A model generated the notes under the pieces. It ran no database searches. It saw only the letters and a program-made list of their open reading frames with translations, and was not told the DNA's origin. Made by a program: the position numbers and the translations under genes. A stretch of 64,000 bases of DNA, from NCBI GenBank assembly GCA_031374935.1, contig JANMHB010000052.1, positions 1 through 64,000 on the forward strand. Reading direction: 5' to 3'. Source of the stretch: JACMLX01 sp031374935 (GTDB taxonomy: Bacteria > Gemmatimonadota > Gemmatimonadetes > Gemmatimonadales > Gemmatimonadaceae). Of this stretch, positions 37,792 to 45,098 are shown one piece after another. Numbering within the stretch: position 1 is the first letter of the stretch; every line of letters starts with the position of its first letter.

Positions 37792-38421
37792 ATGTCGTCG
37801 AACACGGAAGAAGAAGCAACGGTGATGGACCGTCGCGAGGCGGTGAAGCGGGTGAGCTTCATGCTGGGTGGGATTGCGCTGGTCGGCAGCAGCAGTGGCC
37901 TGCTGGCCGCCTGTGGCAAGGCCGAGCGGGCCGCGGCAACGGCAACCGGGATCGGGTCGTTCACGGCTGCGGATATCGCACTGCTCGACGAGGTCGCCGA
38001 CACGATTCTGCCCGACACAGCCAAGTCGCCGGGGGCGAAGGCGGCCAAGACCGGCGCATTCATCGCGCTGATGGTGACGGACACCTACACGCCGGACGAT
38101 CAGAAGATCTTTCGCGATGGCATGACGGCGCTGGATGCGGCCAGCAAGACGGCCAACGGTGGCGCCGGATTCATGGCCGCCACACCGGCCCAGCGCACTG
38201 CCCTGCTCACCACGCTCGACAAGGAACAGTTCGACTTCCAGAAGGTGCGGAAGGAGCAGCCGCAGCACTACTTCCGCATGATGAAGGAGCTGACGATGCT
38301 CGGCTTCTTCACGTCGGAGATCGGGTACACCAAGGCGATGCGGTATGTCGAGTCGCCGGGTCCGTTCAAGCCGTGTGTGCCGGCGGTGCCCGGTGAGAAG
38401 GCGTGGGCGGCACACGCGTAG
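37792..38421 (+). CDS. Gluconate 2-dehydrogenase subunit 3 family protein, Tat/lipoprotein signal
   Basis: A 209-residue small subunit. The N-terminus has a twin-arginine-type signal (DRREAVKRVSFMLGG) followed by a hydrophobic stretch and a Cys (LLAACGK), so it may be a Tat-exported lipoprotein. The body starts FTAADIALLDEVADTILPDT, typical of the subunit 3 family, and ends with TEIGYTKAMRYVESPGPFKPC. It is thought to escort and anchor the GMC catalytic subunit. The third, cytochrome c subunit seen in many such dehydrogenases is not encoded nearby. ATG 37792 has a GAGG seven bases upstream. Confidence 0.88.
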   Translation: MSSNTEEEATVMDRREAVKRVSFMLGGIALVGSSSGLLAACGKAERAAATATGIGSFTAADIALLDEVADTILPDTAKSPGAKAAKTGAFIALMVTDTYTPDDQKIFRDGMTALDAASKTANGGAGFMAATPAQRTALLTTLDKEQFDFQKVRKEQPQHYFRMMKELTMLGFFTSEIGYTKAMRYVESPGPFKPCVPAVPGEKAWAAHA

Positions 38422-38443
38422 CGACTGTGCGCGATGCTGACCT

Positions 38444-38488
38444 GCGAACGGGGCCGCTGCGACAATCGCAGCGGCCCCGTTCGCCTTT
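38444..38488. terminator. Strong hairpin terminator between convergent genes
   Basis: A perfect 19-bp stem (38444-38462 with 38466-38484) closes a 3-base CAA loop and is followed by CTTT. It lies between the ends of the subunit 3 gene and the VOC gene. The symmetry would allow termination from both sides, although only a weak T-run is seen on the forward side. Confidence 0.85.
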
Positions 38489-38505
38489 CGGCACATGAAC
38501 GGCTG

Positions 38506-38886
38506 CTATTCCATGGAGTGCAATCCCACCCGATTGCCTTCCGAGTCGCGGAAGGTCGCGAAGTACCCCATCTCAGGCGCAATCGGAGTCTTCGGCACCA
38601 GGATCGTGCCCCCTGCCGCTTCGATGCGTGAGAGAACCGTGGACAGGTCCCGTCCCGCCGCGAGATAGACTAGCGTGCCACTGGTGGCCGGGAGCGTGCC
38701 GTCACCGACGACGATTGCGCCCCCAACACCCTTCTCCCTGTCGTGCAGAAAGAAGCCCATTGTCGTCGGGCCCATCGGCATCTCCGGCATCTCGAAGTCG
38801 AATATGGCGCTGTAGAACGCTTTGGCGCGGGCAAAGTCGATGGCGGGTATCTCGAACCAGCTGAGCGAATTCGTGGTCATTTCCAT
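38506..38886 (-). CDS. VOC family protein (glyoxalase/bleomycin-resistance fold)
   Basis: A 126-residue protein of the vicinal oxygen chelate superfamily. It opens with WFEIPAIDFARAKAFYSAIFDF and ends with GYFATFRDSEGNRVGLHS, the two half-domain landmarks of the family. The group resembles small PhnB/glyoxalase-like proteins of unknown substrate. The start at 38886 has an AGGGA at a suitable distance. It is convergent with the GMC operon and shares the hairpin terminator with it. Confidence 0.88.
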   Translation of the reverse strand: MEMTTNSLSWFEIPAIDFARAKAFYSAIFDFEMPEMPMGPTTMGFFLHDREKGVGGAIVVGDGTLPATSGTLVYLAAGRDLSTVLSRIEAAGGTILVPKTPIAPEMGYFATFRDSEGNRVGLHSME

Positions 38887-38994
38887 ATCAGTCCCTGTGA
38901 TGAATTGGCCGATGCCAGACGCGCGGTGCGCCTACGGTAACGGTGGGAACGGGTTCCGGCCATCACTGACGGCAGCCACTCACGTCAGCAGACG

Positions 38995-40332
38995 GTGACC
39001 CCAACGAAGCGAATGCGCTCCGCCAGCGCACGCACACAGCTGGGCGCCGCGCTGCTGGCCGCGCTGCATTGTGCCGAGCCGGCCAAGGGCCAGGCCGTGG
39101 GGAATGCGGCCGACTCTGCTGCGGCCGCGCGTCGACTCTACCGCGAGGCGAGCATCGCGCTGCGGGCGGGAGACACGACTGTTGCGCACAAGAGCGTTGT
39201 CGGCGCAACGCTGGTGTGGCCCACGCAGCCGGCGTACCTCTGGCAACGCGCGCGGATGGCAATGGTGATCGGCGATTCGTCGGACGCCTTCGCCGCCCTT
39301 CGACAATTCGCCGCGCTCGGCATGACCCGATCAGTCTCAGGCGATCCTGTGTTGTCGCGGCTCGCAGGTCAGCCGAAATTCTCCACAGTGTTGGCGACGC
39401 TCCGCGCCAATGCGGCGCCGATCGTCAACAGCAGCGTACGCGCCACGTTGCCCGACTCCACGCTGTGGCCCGAGGGGATCGCGTACGAACCGCGGACTCG
39501 GCAGTTCTTCGTGGGCAGTGTACGGCATCGCACCATCTACGTCACTGGACCAAGCGGTACACGCGCGCTGTGGGCAGACAGACGCGCCGATGTCGGTGCA
39601 ATTCTCGGCATCTTTGCCGACCCCGATGGCACGCATCTGTGGGCGACCACCGCTGGCCTGCCGCAGATGCGAGAGTACACGCCCGCCGACTCCGCCATAG
39701 CGGCCGTGTTGAAGGTCCAGATTGCCGATGGGGCGATCGTCGCGCGCTACGACCTCCTGGCGACGAGCGCAGGGCACACACTTGGCGATGTCACAATGGG
39801 CCCGACGGGTGACGTCTTTGTCAGCGACTCGCGCGAACCAGTACTGTACCGGCTCGCTTCCGGCACGCGCGAGCTCGAGCGATTCACCGATCCGCTCTTT
39901 CGGTCATTGCAGGGCATCGCAGCGTCGCCGGATGGCGTCCATGTGTATGTCGCGGACTACTCTCACGGCCTCCTGCGCGTCAACGTGCGCACACGTGCCG
40001 TCATTCGCCTGCCCGACGCGCCGTCGTCGACCTCACTCGGTGTCGATGGCCTGGTCTGGTACAACGGCTCGCTGATCGGAATCCAGAACGGGGCAGCGCC
40101 GGCGCGTGTCGTGCGTTTCCGCCTTGATGCATCCGGCAGCCGCATCGTGCGGCAGGAAGTGATCGACCGGCACACGGGCGTCGCCGACGAGCCGACCATC
40201 GGCACGATCGTCGGCAACACATTTGTCTACGTGGCGAACAGTCAGTGGGAGAAACACGACGACCAGGGAGTGCGCCTACCAGGCGCCCGGCTCGCCCCCG
40301 CCGTCCTGCTCGCGCTACCGCTCCGGCCCTGA
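38995..40332 (+). CDS. Exported beta-propeller protein (SMP-30/NHL-like) with N-terminal helical repeats
   Basis: A 445-residue protein, probably secreted, with a short hydrophobic N-terminus. Residues about 35-130 are helical and TPR-like. From about 150 on, repeats of the type WPEGIAYEPRTRQFFVGS, GDVTMGPTGDVFVSDS and LQGIAASPDGVHVYVADY form a six-bladed propeller like SMP-30/gluconolactonase or NHL proteins. No sure catalytic residues were identified, so an enzyme activity is not claimed. GTG 38995 or ATG 39013 may be the start. Its last 18 bases overlap the reverse-strand hydrolase gene. Confidence 0.75.
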   Translation: MTPTKRMRSASARTQLGAALLAALHCAEPAKGQAVGNAADSAAAARRLYREASIALRAGDTTVAHKSVVGATLVWPTQPAYLWQRARMAMVIGDSSDAFAALRQFAALGMTRSVSGDPVLSRLAGQPKFSTVLATLRANAAPIVNSSVRATLPDSTLWPEGIAYEPRTRQFFVGSVRHRTIYVTGPSGTRALWADRRADVGAILGIFADPDGTHLWATTAGLPQMREYTPADSAIAAVLKVQIADGAIVARYDLLATSAGHTLGDVTMGPTGDVFVSDSREPVLYRLASGTRELERFTDPLFRSLQGIAASPDGVHVYVADYSHGLLRVNVRTRAVIRLPDAPSSTSLGVDGLVWYNGSLIGIQNGAAPARVVRFRLDASGSRIVRQEVIDRHTGVADEPTIGTIVGNTFVYVANSQWEKHDDQGVRLPGARLAPAVLLALPLRP

Positions 40333-40830
40333 TCCGGCTTCTCCGCCGTGGCGCTGTGCATATCGAAAGTCGCAGTGGCTCGCCCCGCCCATCAACGTCT
40401 GCGTCCGCTGCAGTGTGACGTCCGGGTTGAACCCCTCGATCAGCGCACCATCCCGATTGCACGACAGGATCGCGCCAAGCTCCGGAATCCCCAGCTCCCG
40501 GTACATCTCGGCGTAACGACACCGCGTCACGTCGAACGACAGCGCCGACTCGCTCACTTCATGCACGTCGAGCGTCAGCGCATCGTTGGCCGTCCAGCGA
40601 TCGAGCGTGCCATGCAACACCGGCAACGACCGCCCACCACTGTGCTCAGCCAGCTCGTTGCCCTGCTGCCGCGCAATCGCGACAATCACCTCGCGTGCGA
40701 TCTGGTGCACGCGCTCGGCACCGAACTCCGCCGCCATCGCGCTCAACAGGGGAGCGACGATCCGCGCCTCGATCAATCGCCGGTTGAGAACCCCGATCTG
40801 ATTCAGTTCCGCGTCGGTGGGAAGGCTCAT
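40315..40830 (-). CDS. L-2-amino-thiazoline-4-carboxylic acid (ATC) hydrolase family protein
   Basis: A 171-residue protein with the family's C-terminal signature: CRYAEMYRELGIPELGAILSC, followed by FNPDVTLQRTQTLMGGASHCDFRYA. ATC hydrolase cleaves 2-amino-thiazoline-4-carboxylate to N-carbamoyl-cysteine in cysteine-forming pathways. Many homologues are of unproven substrate. The ATG at 40830 overlaps the stop of the preceding 70-residue gene (ATGA), marking it as the last of three coupled reverse-strand genes. Confidence 0.85.
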   Translation of the reverse strand: MSLPTDAELNQIGVLNRRLIEARIVAPLLSAMAAEFGAERVHQIAREVIVAIARQQGNELAEHSGGRSLPVLHGTLDRWTANDALTLDVHEVSESALSFDVTRCRYAEMYRELGIPELGAILSCNRDGALIEGFNPDVTLQRTQTLMGGASHCDFRYAQRHGGEAGSGPER

Positions 40831-41039
40831 GGCGTCACCACCGCAGAGGCCCCGACGTTGTCGATGGATGCACTGGTGATGCCGCCATGCAGCCCGTCGC
40901 TCCCATCGTCGCGCAGGAACTGCTCGCGAAACGGCAGGCGCCTGACTGGGGCTCCGACTCCGGAGTTCTCGAGGATCAGGCCGAGGGAACGCTGGTACTG
41001 CGACGAATCGAGTCGCATGTTGTCGTGCGTCGGAGTCAT
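40827..41039 (-). CDS. Half-length PaaI-like hotdog thioesterase (70 aa)
   Basis: A 70-residue gene. GLHGGITSASIDNVGASAVV is like the central helix region of PaaI-type hotdog thioesterases, which usually have about 130-140 residues, and the protein stops right after it. The strand that should follow is absent in every frame. Despite this, both its start and its stop are in ATGA overlaps with flanking genes, which argues that it is translated. It may be a truncated but retained gene, or part of a split hotdog. The family match is by eye only. Confidence 0.55.
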   Translation of the reverse strand: MTPTHDNMRLDSSQYQRSLGLILENSGVGAPVRRLPFREQFLRDDGSDGLHGGITSASIDNVGASAVVTP

Positions 41040-41290
41040 GACGGAAGCGGGGCGAGAGACCACAACTCAAGGTGCGTGACGCGGCGGACCAACGGAAGAG
41101 TGACCCGAATCCCGATCGCCGTGAGGCCGGCGATCACGGCGGAGCCGGCCGCGCATGTGCCTGTGCGGCCGACGGCGAAGCCCACGATCGGTTGTGCCAG
41201 AATGCCCAGCGAGTACGAGAGTTGACACAATCCGAAGCCCTCGTGCGCCAGTCGGATCGCTCGGCGACGCCATGCGCCGCGATCCGGCAT
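41036..41290 (-). CDS. Small predicted membrane protein
   Basis: A predicted protein of 84 residues from ATG 41290, or 98 from GTG 41332. Two hydrophobic stretches (near LCQLSYSLGILAQPIVGFAVG and AAGSAVIAGLTAIGIRVTLPLV) suggest two membrane helices. I do not recognise the family. The reason for calling it is the ATGA overlap of its stop with the next gene's start, which makes a chain of three coupled reverse-strand genes. AGGAG lies just before ATG 41290, slightly too close for an ideal site. Confidence 0.45.
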   Translation of the reverse strand: MPDRGAWRRRAIRLAHEGFGLCQLSYSLGILAQPIVGFAVGRTGTCAAGSAVIAGLTAIGIRVTLPLVRRVTHLELWSLAPLPS

Positions 41291-41419
41291 GTCTCCTGGA
41301 GGCAGCGGCAGGCGCCGTTCAGTCGGGCGCACGGAAGTTGCAACGCACCGTCACGACGCCGCGGCGCCGGGCCGCCGTCAGTCGCTGATCGCACCTTCGT
41401 CACCCGAGGCTCAAGGTTC

Positions 41420-42925
41420 ATGCCACTCGACTCGAGATCGAGCCGTTTCCAACAGCACGTGTGCACAATGGTGGCGCGCGCGCTGTTCGGCGCCACGCTG
41501 CTGACCGTCGCAGGCGAGCCTCTGGCGGCCCAGCCTACAGCCGGTTCGGTGATCATTCGCGGCACGTCGATCATCGACCCCGTGACCGGCACCATCACGC
41601 CGAACCGTACGATCGTGGTCGTGCAGGGCCGCATCGCCACCGTCGGTGGCCCAACCACCATGGCGCCAGCCGGCGCCCGCGCGATCGATGGGCGCGGCGC
41701 ATTCGCGATTCCGGGGCTGTGGGACATGCACGCGCATGCAGTCGTTCCGGGCCTGGCGGAGACCATCTTCCCGACCAACATCGCCAACGGCATCACGGGC
41801 ATCCGCGAGATGTTCGGTGTCACCACCGATGCGCTGCGCTATCGGAGTGACGTGCGTGCGGGCCGAATGGTGGGCCCCCGGTTCGTCTTTGCCGGCAACA
41901 TCGTGGACGGCTGGCCGCCAACGCGCCCGGGTGAAGTGGTGGTGCGCAGCCCGGCGGAAGGGCGGCGGGCGGTCGACTCACTGGTCGACGCGAAGGCCGA
42001 GTTCATCAAGGTGTATTCGCTGCTCGATTCGGCCAGCTTCGATGCCATCGCCATGGAGGCGAGGGTACGCAGGATTCCGATCGCGGGGCACGTGCCGCTC
42101 TCGGTGTCGGCCGTGCATGCGGCGACGATGGGGCAGAAGAGCACCGAGCATCTGGAAGGCGTGACCGCCGGCTGCGCGACGGGCGAAAACGACATCGTCG
42201 ATGCAGCGGTGTCGTGGCTGCGCTCGCGAGTGCTCGACAGCGCTAACGCCCTCTCGTTGATGTCGGAAATGAACCGGCGCGTGGTTCCGATGTCGGCGAC
42301 ATATGATGTGGCGCGGTGTGACGCACTGTTGCGGCAGCTTGCCACGCTCGGCATGTGGCAGGTTCCGACGCTTGGCGTGCTGCGCGCCGTCTCGCGCCTG
42401 AGTGATCCAGCGCTCGTCCGGGCAGAGCGAACGAAGTATCTGCCGCCCATGCTGCAGCAGATGTGGACCGAAATGAGCGTCCGCATGGGCACCGCCGCGG
42501 ACACGTCGCGTCGCAACTTCCATCGCGACATCGAGCGGGGGATCGTACGCCGCATGGGCGTGCTCGATCTCTCCGTGCTGGCCGGCACCGACTCACCGAA
42601 CCCGTTCACCTATCCCGGCTTCGGACTGCACGACGAGCTCGAACATCTGGTCAACGCTGGCCTGACACCGCTGCAGGCGCTCCGTGCGGCGACCTTCAAC
42701 CCGGCCGCGTACTTCGCCGCGACCGATTCGATGGGCACGATTGCCCGCGGCAAGGTGGCCGACATCGTACTGCTGAACGCCAACCCACTGCTGGAGATCG
42801 GCAACACCCGCCAGATTCGCGCCGTGATTGCCGACGGCCGCGTGTTCGATCGCGCCGCGCTTGACGCCCTGCTGGTGGAAGTCGCCCGTGTGAACGCGGC
42901 ACCCTCGCCCACCCCGCCCCACTGA
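41420..42925 (+). CDS. Exported amidohydrolase family protein
   Basis: A protein of about 501 residues in the amidohydrolase/imidazolonepropionase-like group. The metal motif HxH is seen in DMHAHAV (near residue 107), followed by AGHVPLS and TEHLEG with further His ligands, and GTDSPNP with the metal-binding Asp. The C-terminal ADIVLLNANPL returns to the composite beta domain. A signal peptide begins at ATG 41468 (MVARALFGATLL); ATG 41420 is the longer start. It is probably a periplasmic hydrolase of cyclic amides or dipeptides. It is divergent from the three reverse-strand genes and followed by a broken relative. Confidence 0.88.
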   Translation: MPLDSRSSRFQQHVCTMVARALFGATLLTVAGEPLAAQPTAGSVIIRGTSIIDPVTGTITPNRTIVVVQGRIATVGGPTTMAPAGARAIDGRGAFAIPGLWDMHAHAVVPGLAETIFPTNIANGITGIREMFGVTTDALRYRSDVRAGRMVGPRFVFAGNIVDGWPPTRPGEVVVRSPAEGRRAVDSLVDAKAEFIKVYSLLDSASFDAIAMEARVRRIPIAGHVPLSVSAVHAATMGQKSTEHLEGVTAGCATGENDIVDAAVSWLRSRVLDSANALSLMSEMNRRVVPMSATYDVARCDALLRQLATLGMWQVPTLGVLRAVSRLSDPALVRAERTKYLPPMLQQMWTEMSVRMGTAADTSRRNFHRDIERGIVRRMGVLDLSVLAGTDSPNPFTYPGFGLHDELEHLVNAGLTPLQALRAATFNPAAYFAATDSMGTIARGKVADIVLLNANPLLEIGNTRQIRAVIADGRVFDRAALDALLVEVARVNAAPSPTPPH

Positions 42926-42943
42926 CCCAACCGAGGTTCTGAC

Positions 42944-43243
42944 GTGATGCGTCGCCTGACTCGCTCCCTGCTCTCGCTCGCCCTGTGTCTGCCGGCAGTC
43001 GCCGTGGCGCAGAGCGTGTCGGCATTCACTCACGTGACGCTGATCGACGGCCGCGATGGGCCGGCACTGCCCGACATGACGGTCATCGTGCGCAGGCAGC
43101 GGATCGAATCGGTGAGCCCGTCGGCGAGTACCGTGATCACGAAGGCACGCTCAAAGACATACACTGCTGGCCTTGGCGGACCGCTGAACAATCTCTTGCC
43201 ACTGCCGGTCGCGGCGGTGGTCATTGGCAGCGGACTGGCGTGA
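42944..43243 (+). pseudogene. Truncated amidohydrolase fragment
   Basis: A signal peptide (LLSLALCLPAVAVAQ) is followed by FTHVTLIDGRDGPALPDMTVIV, the start of an amidohydrolase beta domain. After about residue 60 (near base 43140) the reading frame loses all resemblance to the family and stops at 43243. The HxH metal site and the rest of the roughly 450-residue enzyme are missing. It is best read as the 5' remnant of a second amidohydrolase cut off by a deletion or insertion. Confidence 0.7.
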
Positions 43244-43406
43244 GTGACGCAGGCGCTGATGCCTGGCGCGCTCCAGATCTTCCACTGGGCAACTGGGCTT
43301 GAGCGTCGATGGAGTGGTCACCAGCAAGCGGTGAGGCACGCGCCTTCTCATGTGTCGACGTGCCTTCGATTCGCCACACACGCCTCTGTCCGCCGACGCC
43401 GCGCAC

Positions 43407-44663
43407 TCAGCGCCCCGGTACCGTCTCCGGTCGTGCGGCAAAGCGCAGCACAAGGTGCGAGTGCTCTCCGATGAACAACCGTGCATCCTGCCCTGTCCAC
43501 GCGCTCGTCCCGCGCATCGCAGGATCACCCAGCGCCTGCACGTACCACGCCGCCTTCGGCCCGTTGGGCAGCGAATCGAGACGGATGGGCGCAGCAGGCT
43601 TCGCGACCGGCGACTGCATGGTCGGCACGAAGGTCAGGTAGTTGCCATCAGCATCGAATGCACGCGCACCCGACACCTTGTTGAGCAGCAACATGAACGC
43701 GCCAACGTGGGTATTCCACGACAGTGACGGCCCCCAGTAGCCACCACCATCGGCACGTTGCCACGAGCGCGCCGGTGGCAGCAACGACGTGGCCTGGCCC
43801 AGTGCGGTTGATGTCCACGATTGTCCAACCCGCGGCCCCGGCGTGCCTTGCAGTCCGGGGCCTGACCAGGCGCCATTGTGCCAGCGCGCGGCTTTGCTGG
43901 TGCCGTCGGCACGCAGCGGCGCGTCGAGATCCGCCAGCGCGATGCGCGCCAGCTGAACGCCCTGCGTGCGCGCGTCATCACCTGAGTAGTCGGTGAACGC
44001 GATGTAGGCGTGTGTGCTGTCCGGGCCCACGGCCATGCTTGGATCGCCAACGCCGCCGGCAAAGAAGCGCACGGGGAGATCGCAGCTGATCGTGAAGCTG
44101 CCGTCGCTGATGATGATGCCAAGGTTCTCCCACGTGCGTCCGTTGTCGGCCGAGCGACCGAGCCCGATGTGCGGCACGGAGAGATATGGACGCTCGTACG
44201 GCGCCGCGCACCGCACATACGGTCCCTCCTCCAGATGATACAGGCCATATAGCGTACCGGCGCGGGGCTCGCGATAGACCGACTCCATCCAGCGCATCTT
44301 CGTCGCGGTCGGGCCCCGTGCGCTGTTGATGTCACGCACATACCATTTGCGTGTGGCATCCCACCCGAATCGTGCATCGTCGTCGGTGAATCGCGCCGGC
44401 TCGAACGGCTGCGCGCTGGCGGCATCCCGCCCACCTCTGCTGCGCCAGGGGTGCTGGTTGGACACCATCTGGAACAGCGTGTCGGCCACCCACCACGAGG
44501 GCCGATTGCAGTCGCTGCCCACCGGGCTGCCGACGCGGACGGTGTCGACGGTGACGAGTGTGATGCTCGGCACCGCGAATGGGGGGGGCGTGGCGGCGGT
44601 GTCCACGGGCGCGCGTGACTCATCGCGTGCGCAGGCGGTATGCGCCACGAGAACGAGCAGCAT
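43407..44663 (-). CDS. Exported beta-propeller protein with Asp-box (BNR/sialidase-like fold)
   Basis: A protein of 418 residues from ATG 44663, whose N-terminus (LLVLVAHTACA) looks like an export signal, perhaps with a lipid-attached Cys though the lipobox is imperfect. HIGLGRSADNGRTWENLG carries an Asp-box (SxDxGxTW), as in sialidases and other propellers. Other segments (DPSMAVGPDSTHAYIAFTDYS) fit bladed repeats. The catalytic Arg triad of true sialidases was not found, so the function stays open. A longer frame upstream to 44840 is probably non-coding. Confidence 0.7.
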   Translation of the reverse strand: MLLVLVAHTACARDESRAPVDTAATPPPFAVPSITLVTVDTVRVGSPVGSDCNRPSWWVADTLFQMVSNQHPWRSRGGRDAASAQPFEPARFTDDDARFGWDATRKWYVRDINSARGPTATKMRWMESVYREPRAGTLYGLYHLEEGPYVRCAAPYERPYLSVPHIGLGRSADNGRTWENLGIIISDGSFTISCDLPVRFFAGGVGDPSMAVGPDSTHAYIAFTDYSGDDARTQGVQLARIALADLDAPLRADGTSKAARWHNGAWSGPGLQGTPGPRVGQSWTSTALGQATSLLPPARSWQRADGGGYWGPSLSWNTHVGAFMLLLNKVSGARAFDADGNYLTFVPTMQSPVAKPAAPIRLDSLPNGPKAAWYVQALGDPAMRGTSAWTGQDARLFIGEHSHLVLRFAARPETVPGR

Positions 44664-45098
44664 GGTGAACGATCTCGCAGTGTCCTGGCCGCTGCCGGAA
44701 GATCGACGCCTGCCAATTGTGCGGTTTCCAGTCACGGTGCGCCGGAAGGGTGGATGGTCTGCAGGAAGCTGGCTCGGTAGTGTAACCCACTCACGGAGGT
44801 TGCCGTTGTAAGTGAGCGCACCGGAACGATCAATCGGCACCGCTGAGGGAGGGCCTGGGACTCACCCAGCATACGACCTCGCAGCTCATTTCGCGGCGCC
44901 GCAGATCGTTACACACGCCCTGCATTCGCATGACTGGAAGTAAACCACAGGCTTTGCGGTGGCGTCGTAGCTCTGCTATGCTCGCACGTAGGAATCTGTC
45001 CGTGTCGCCGGCACTCGCCGGGGAGTTGACCGTCGCGACGCTGCGACGGCACACTGCGTCAATCAACACTCCATCACTTCGAAGGGGGACAAGTCTCA
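44664..45098. other. Intergenic region upstream of the SusC gene
   Basis: It separates the reverse-strand propeller gene from the SusC gene. It holds a candidate promoter at 44954-44982 and a CCGTCGC/GCGACGG hairpin (45030-45036 with 45043-45049, six-base loop) in the SusC leader. No other gene is seen. Confidence 0.5.
44954..44982 (+). promoter_or_regulatory. Candidate sigma-70 promoter of the SusC/SusD operon
   Basis: TTGCGG (44954-44959) and TATGCT (44977-44982) are separated by 17 bases. They lie about 117 bases before the SusC start and upstream of a small stem-loop, giving a long leader. Position and spacing support the call, and the hexamers match consensus only partly. Confidence 0.4.

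Noticed and set aside
43151..43528. Reverse-strand frame with a somewhat protein-like look downstream of the broken amidohydrolase
   Set aside because: No family could be named and no ribosome site or partner was seen, so it was left as part of the unexplained region.
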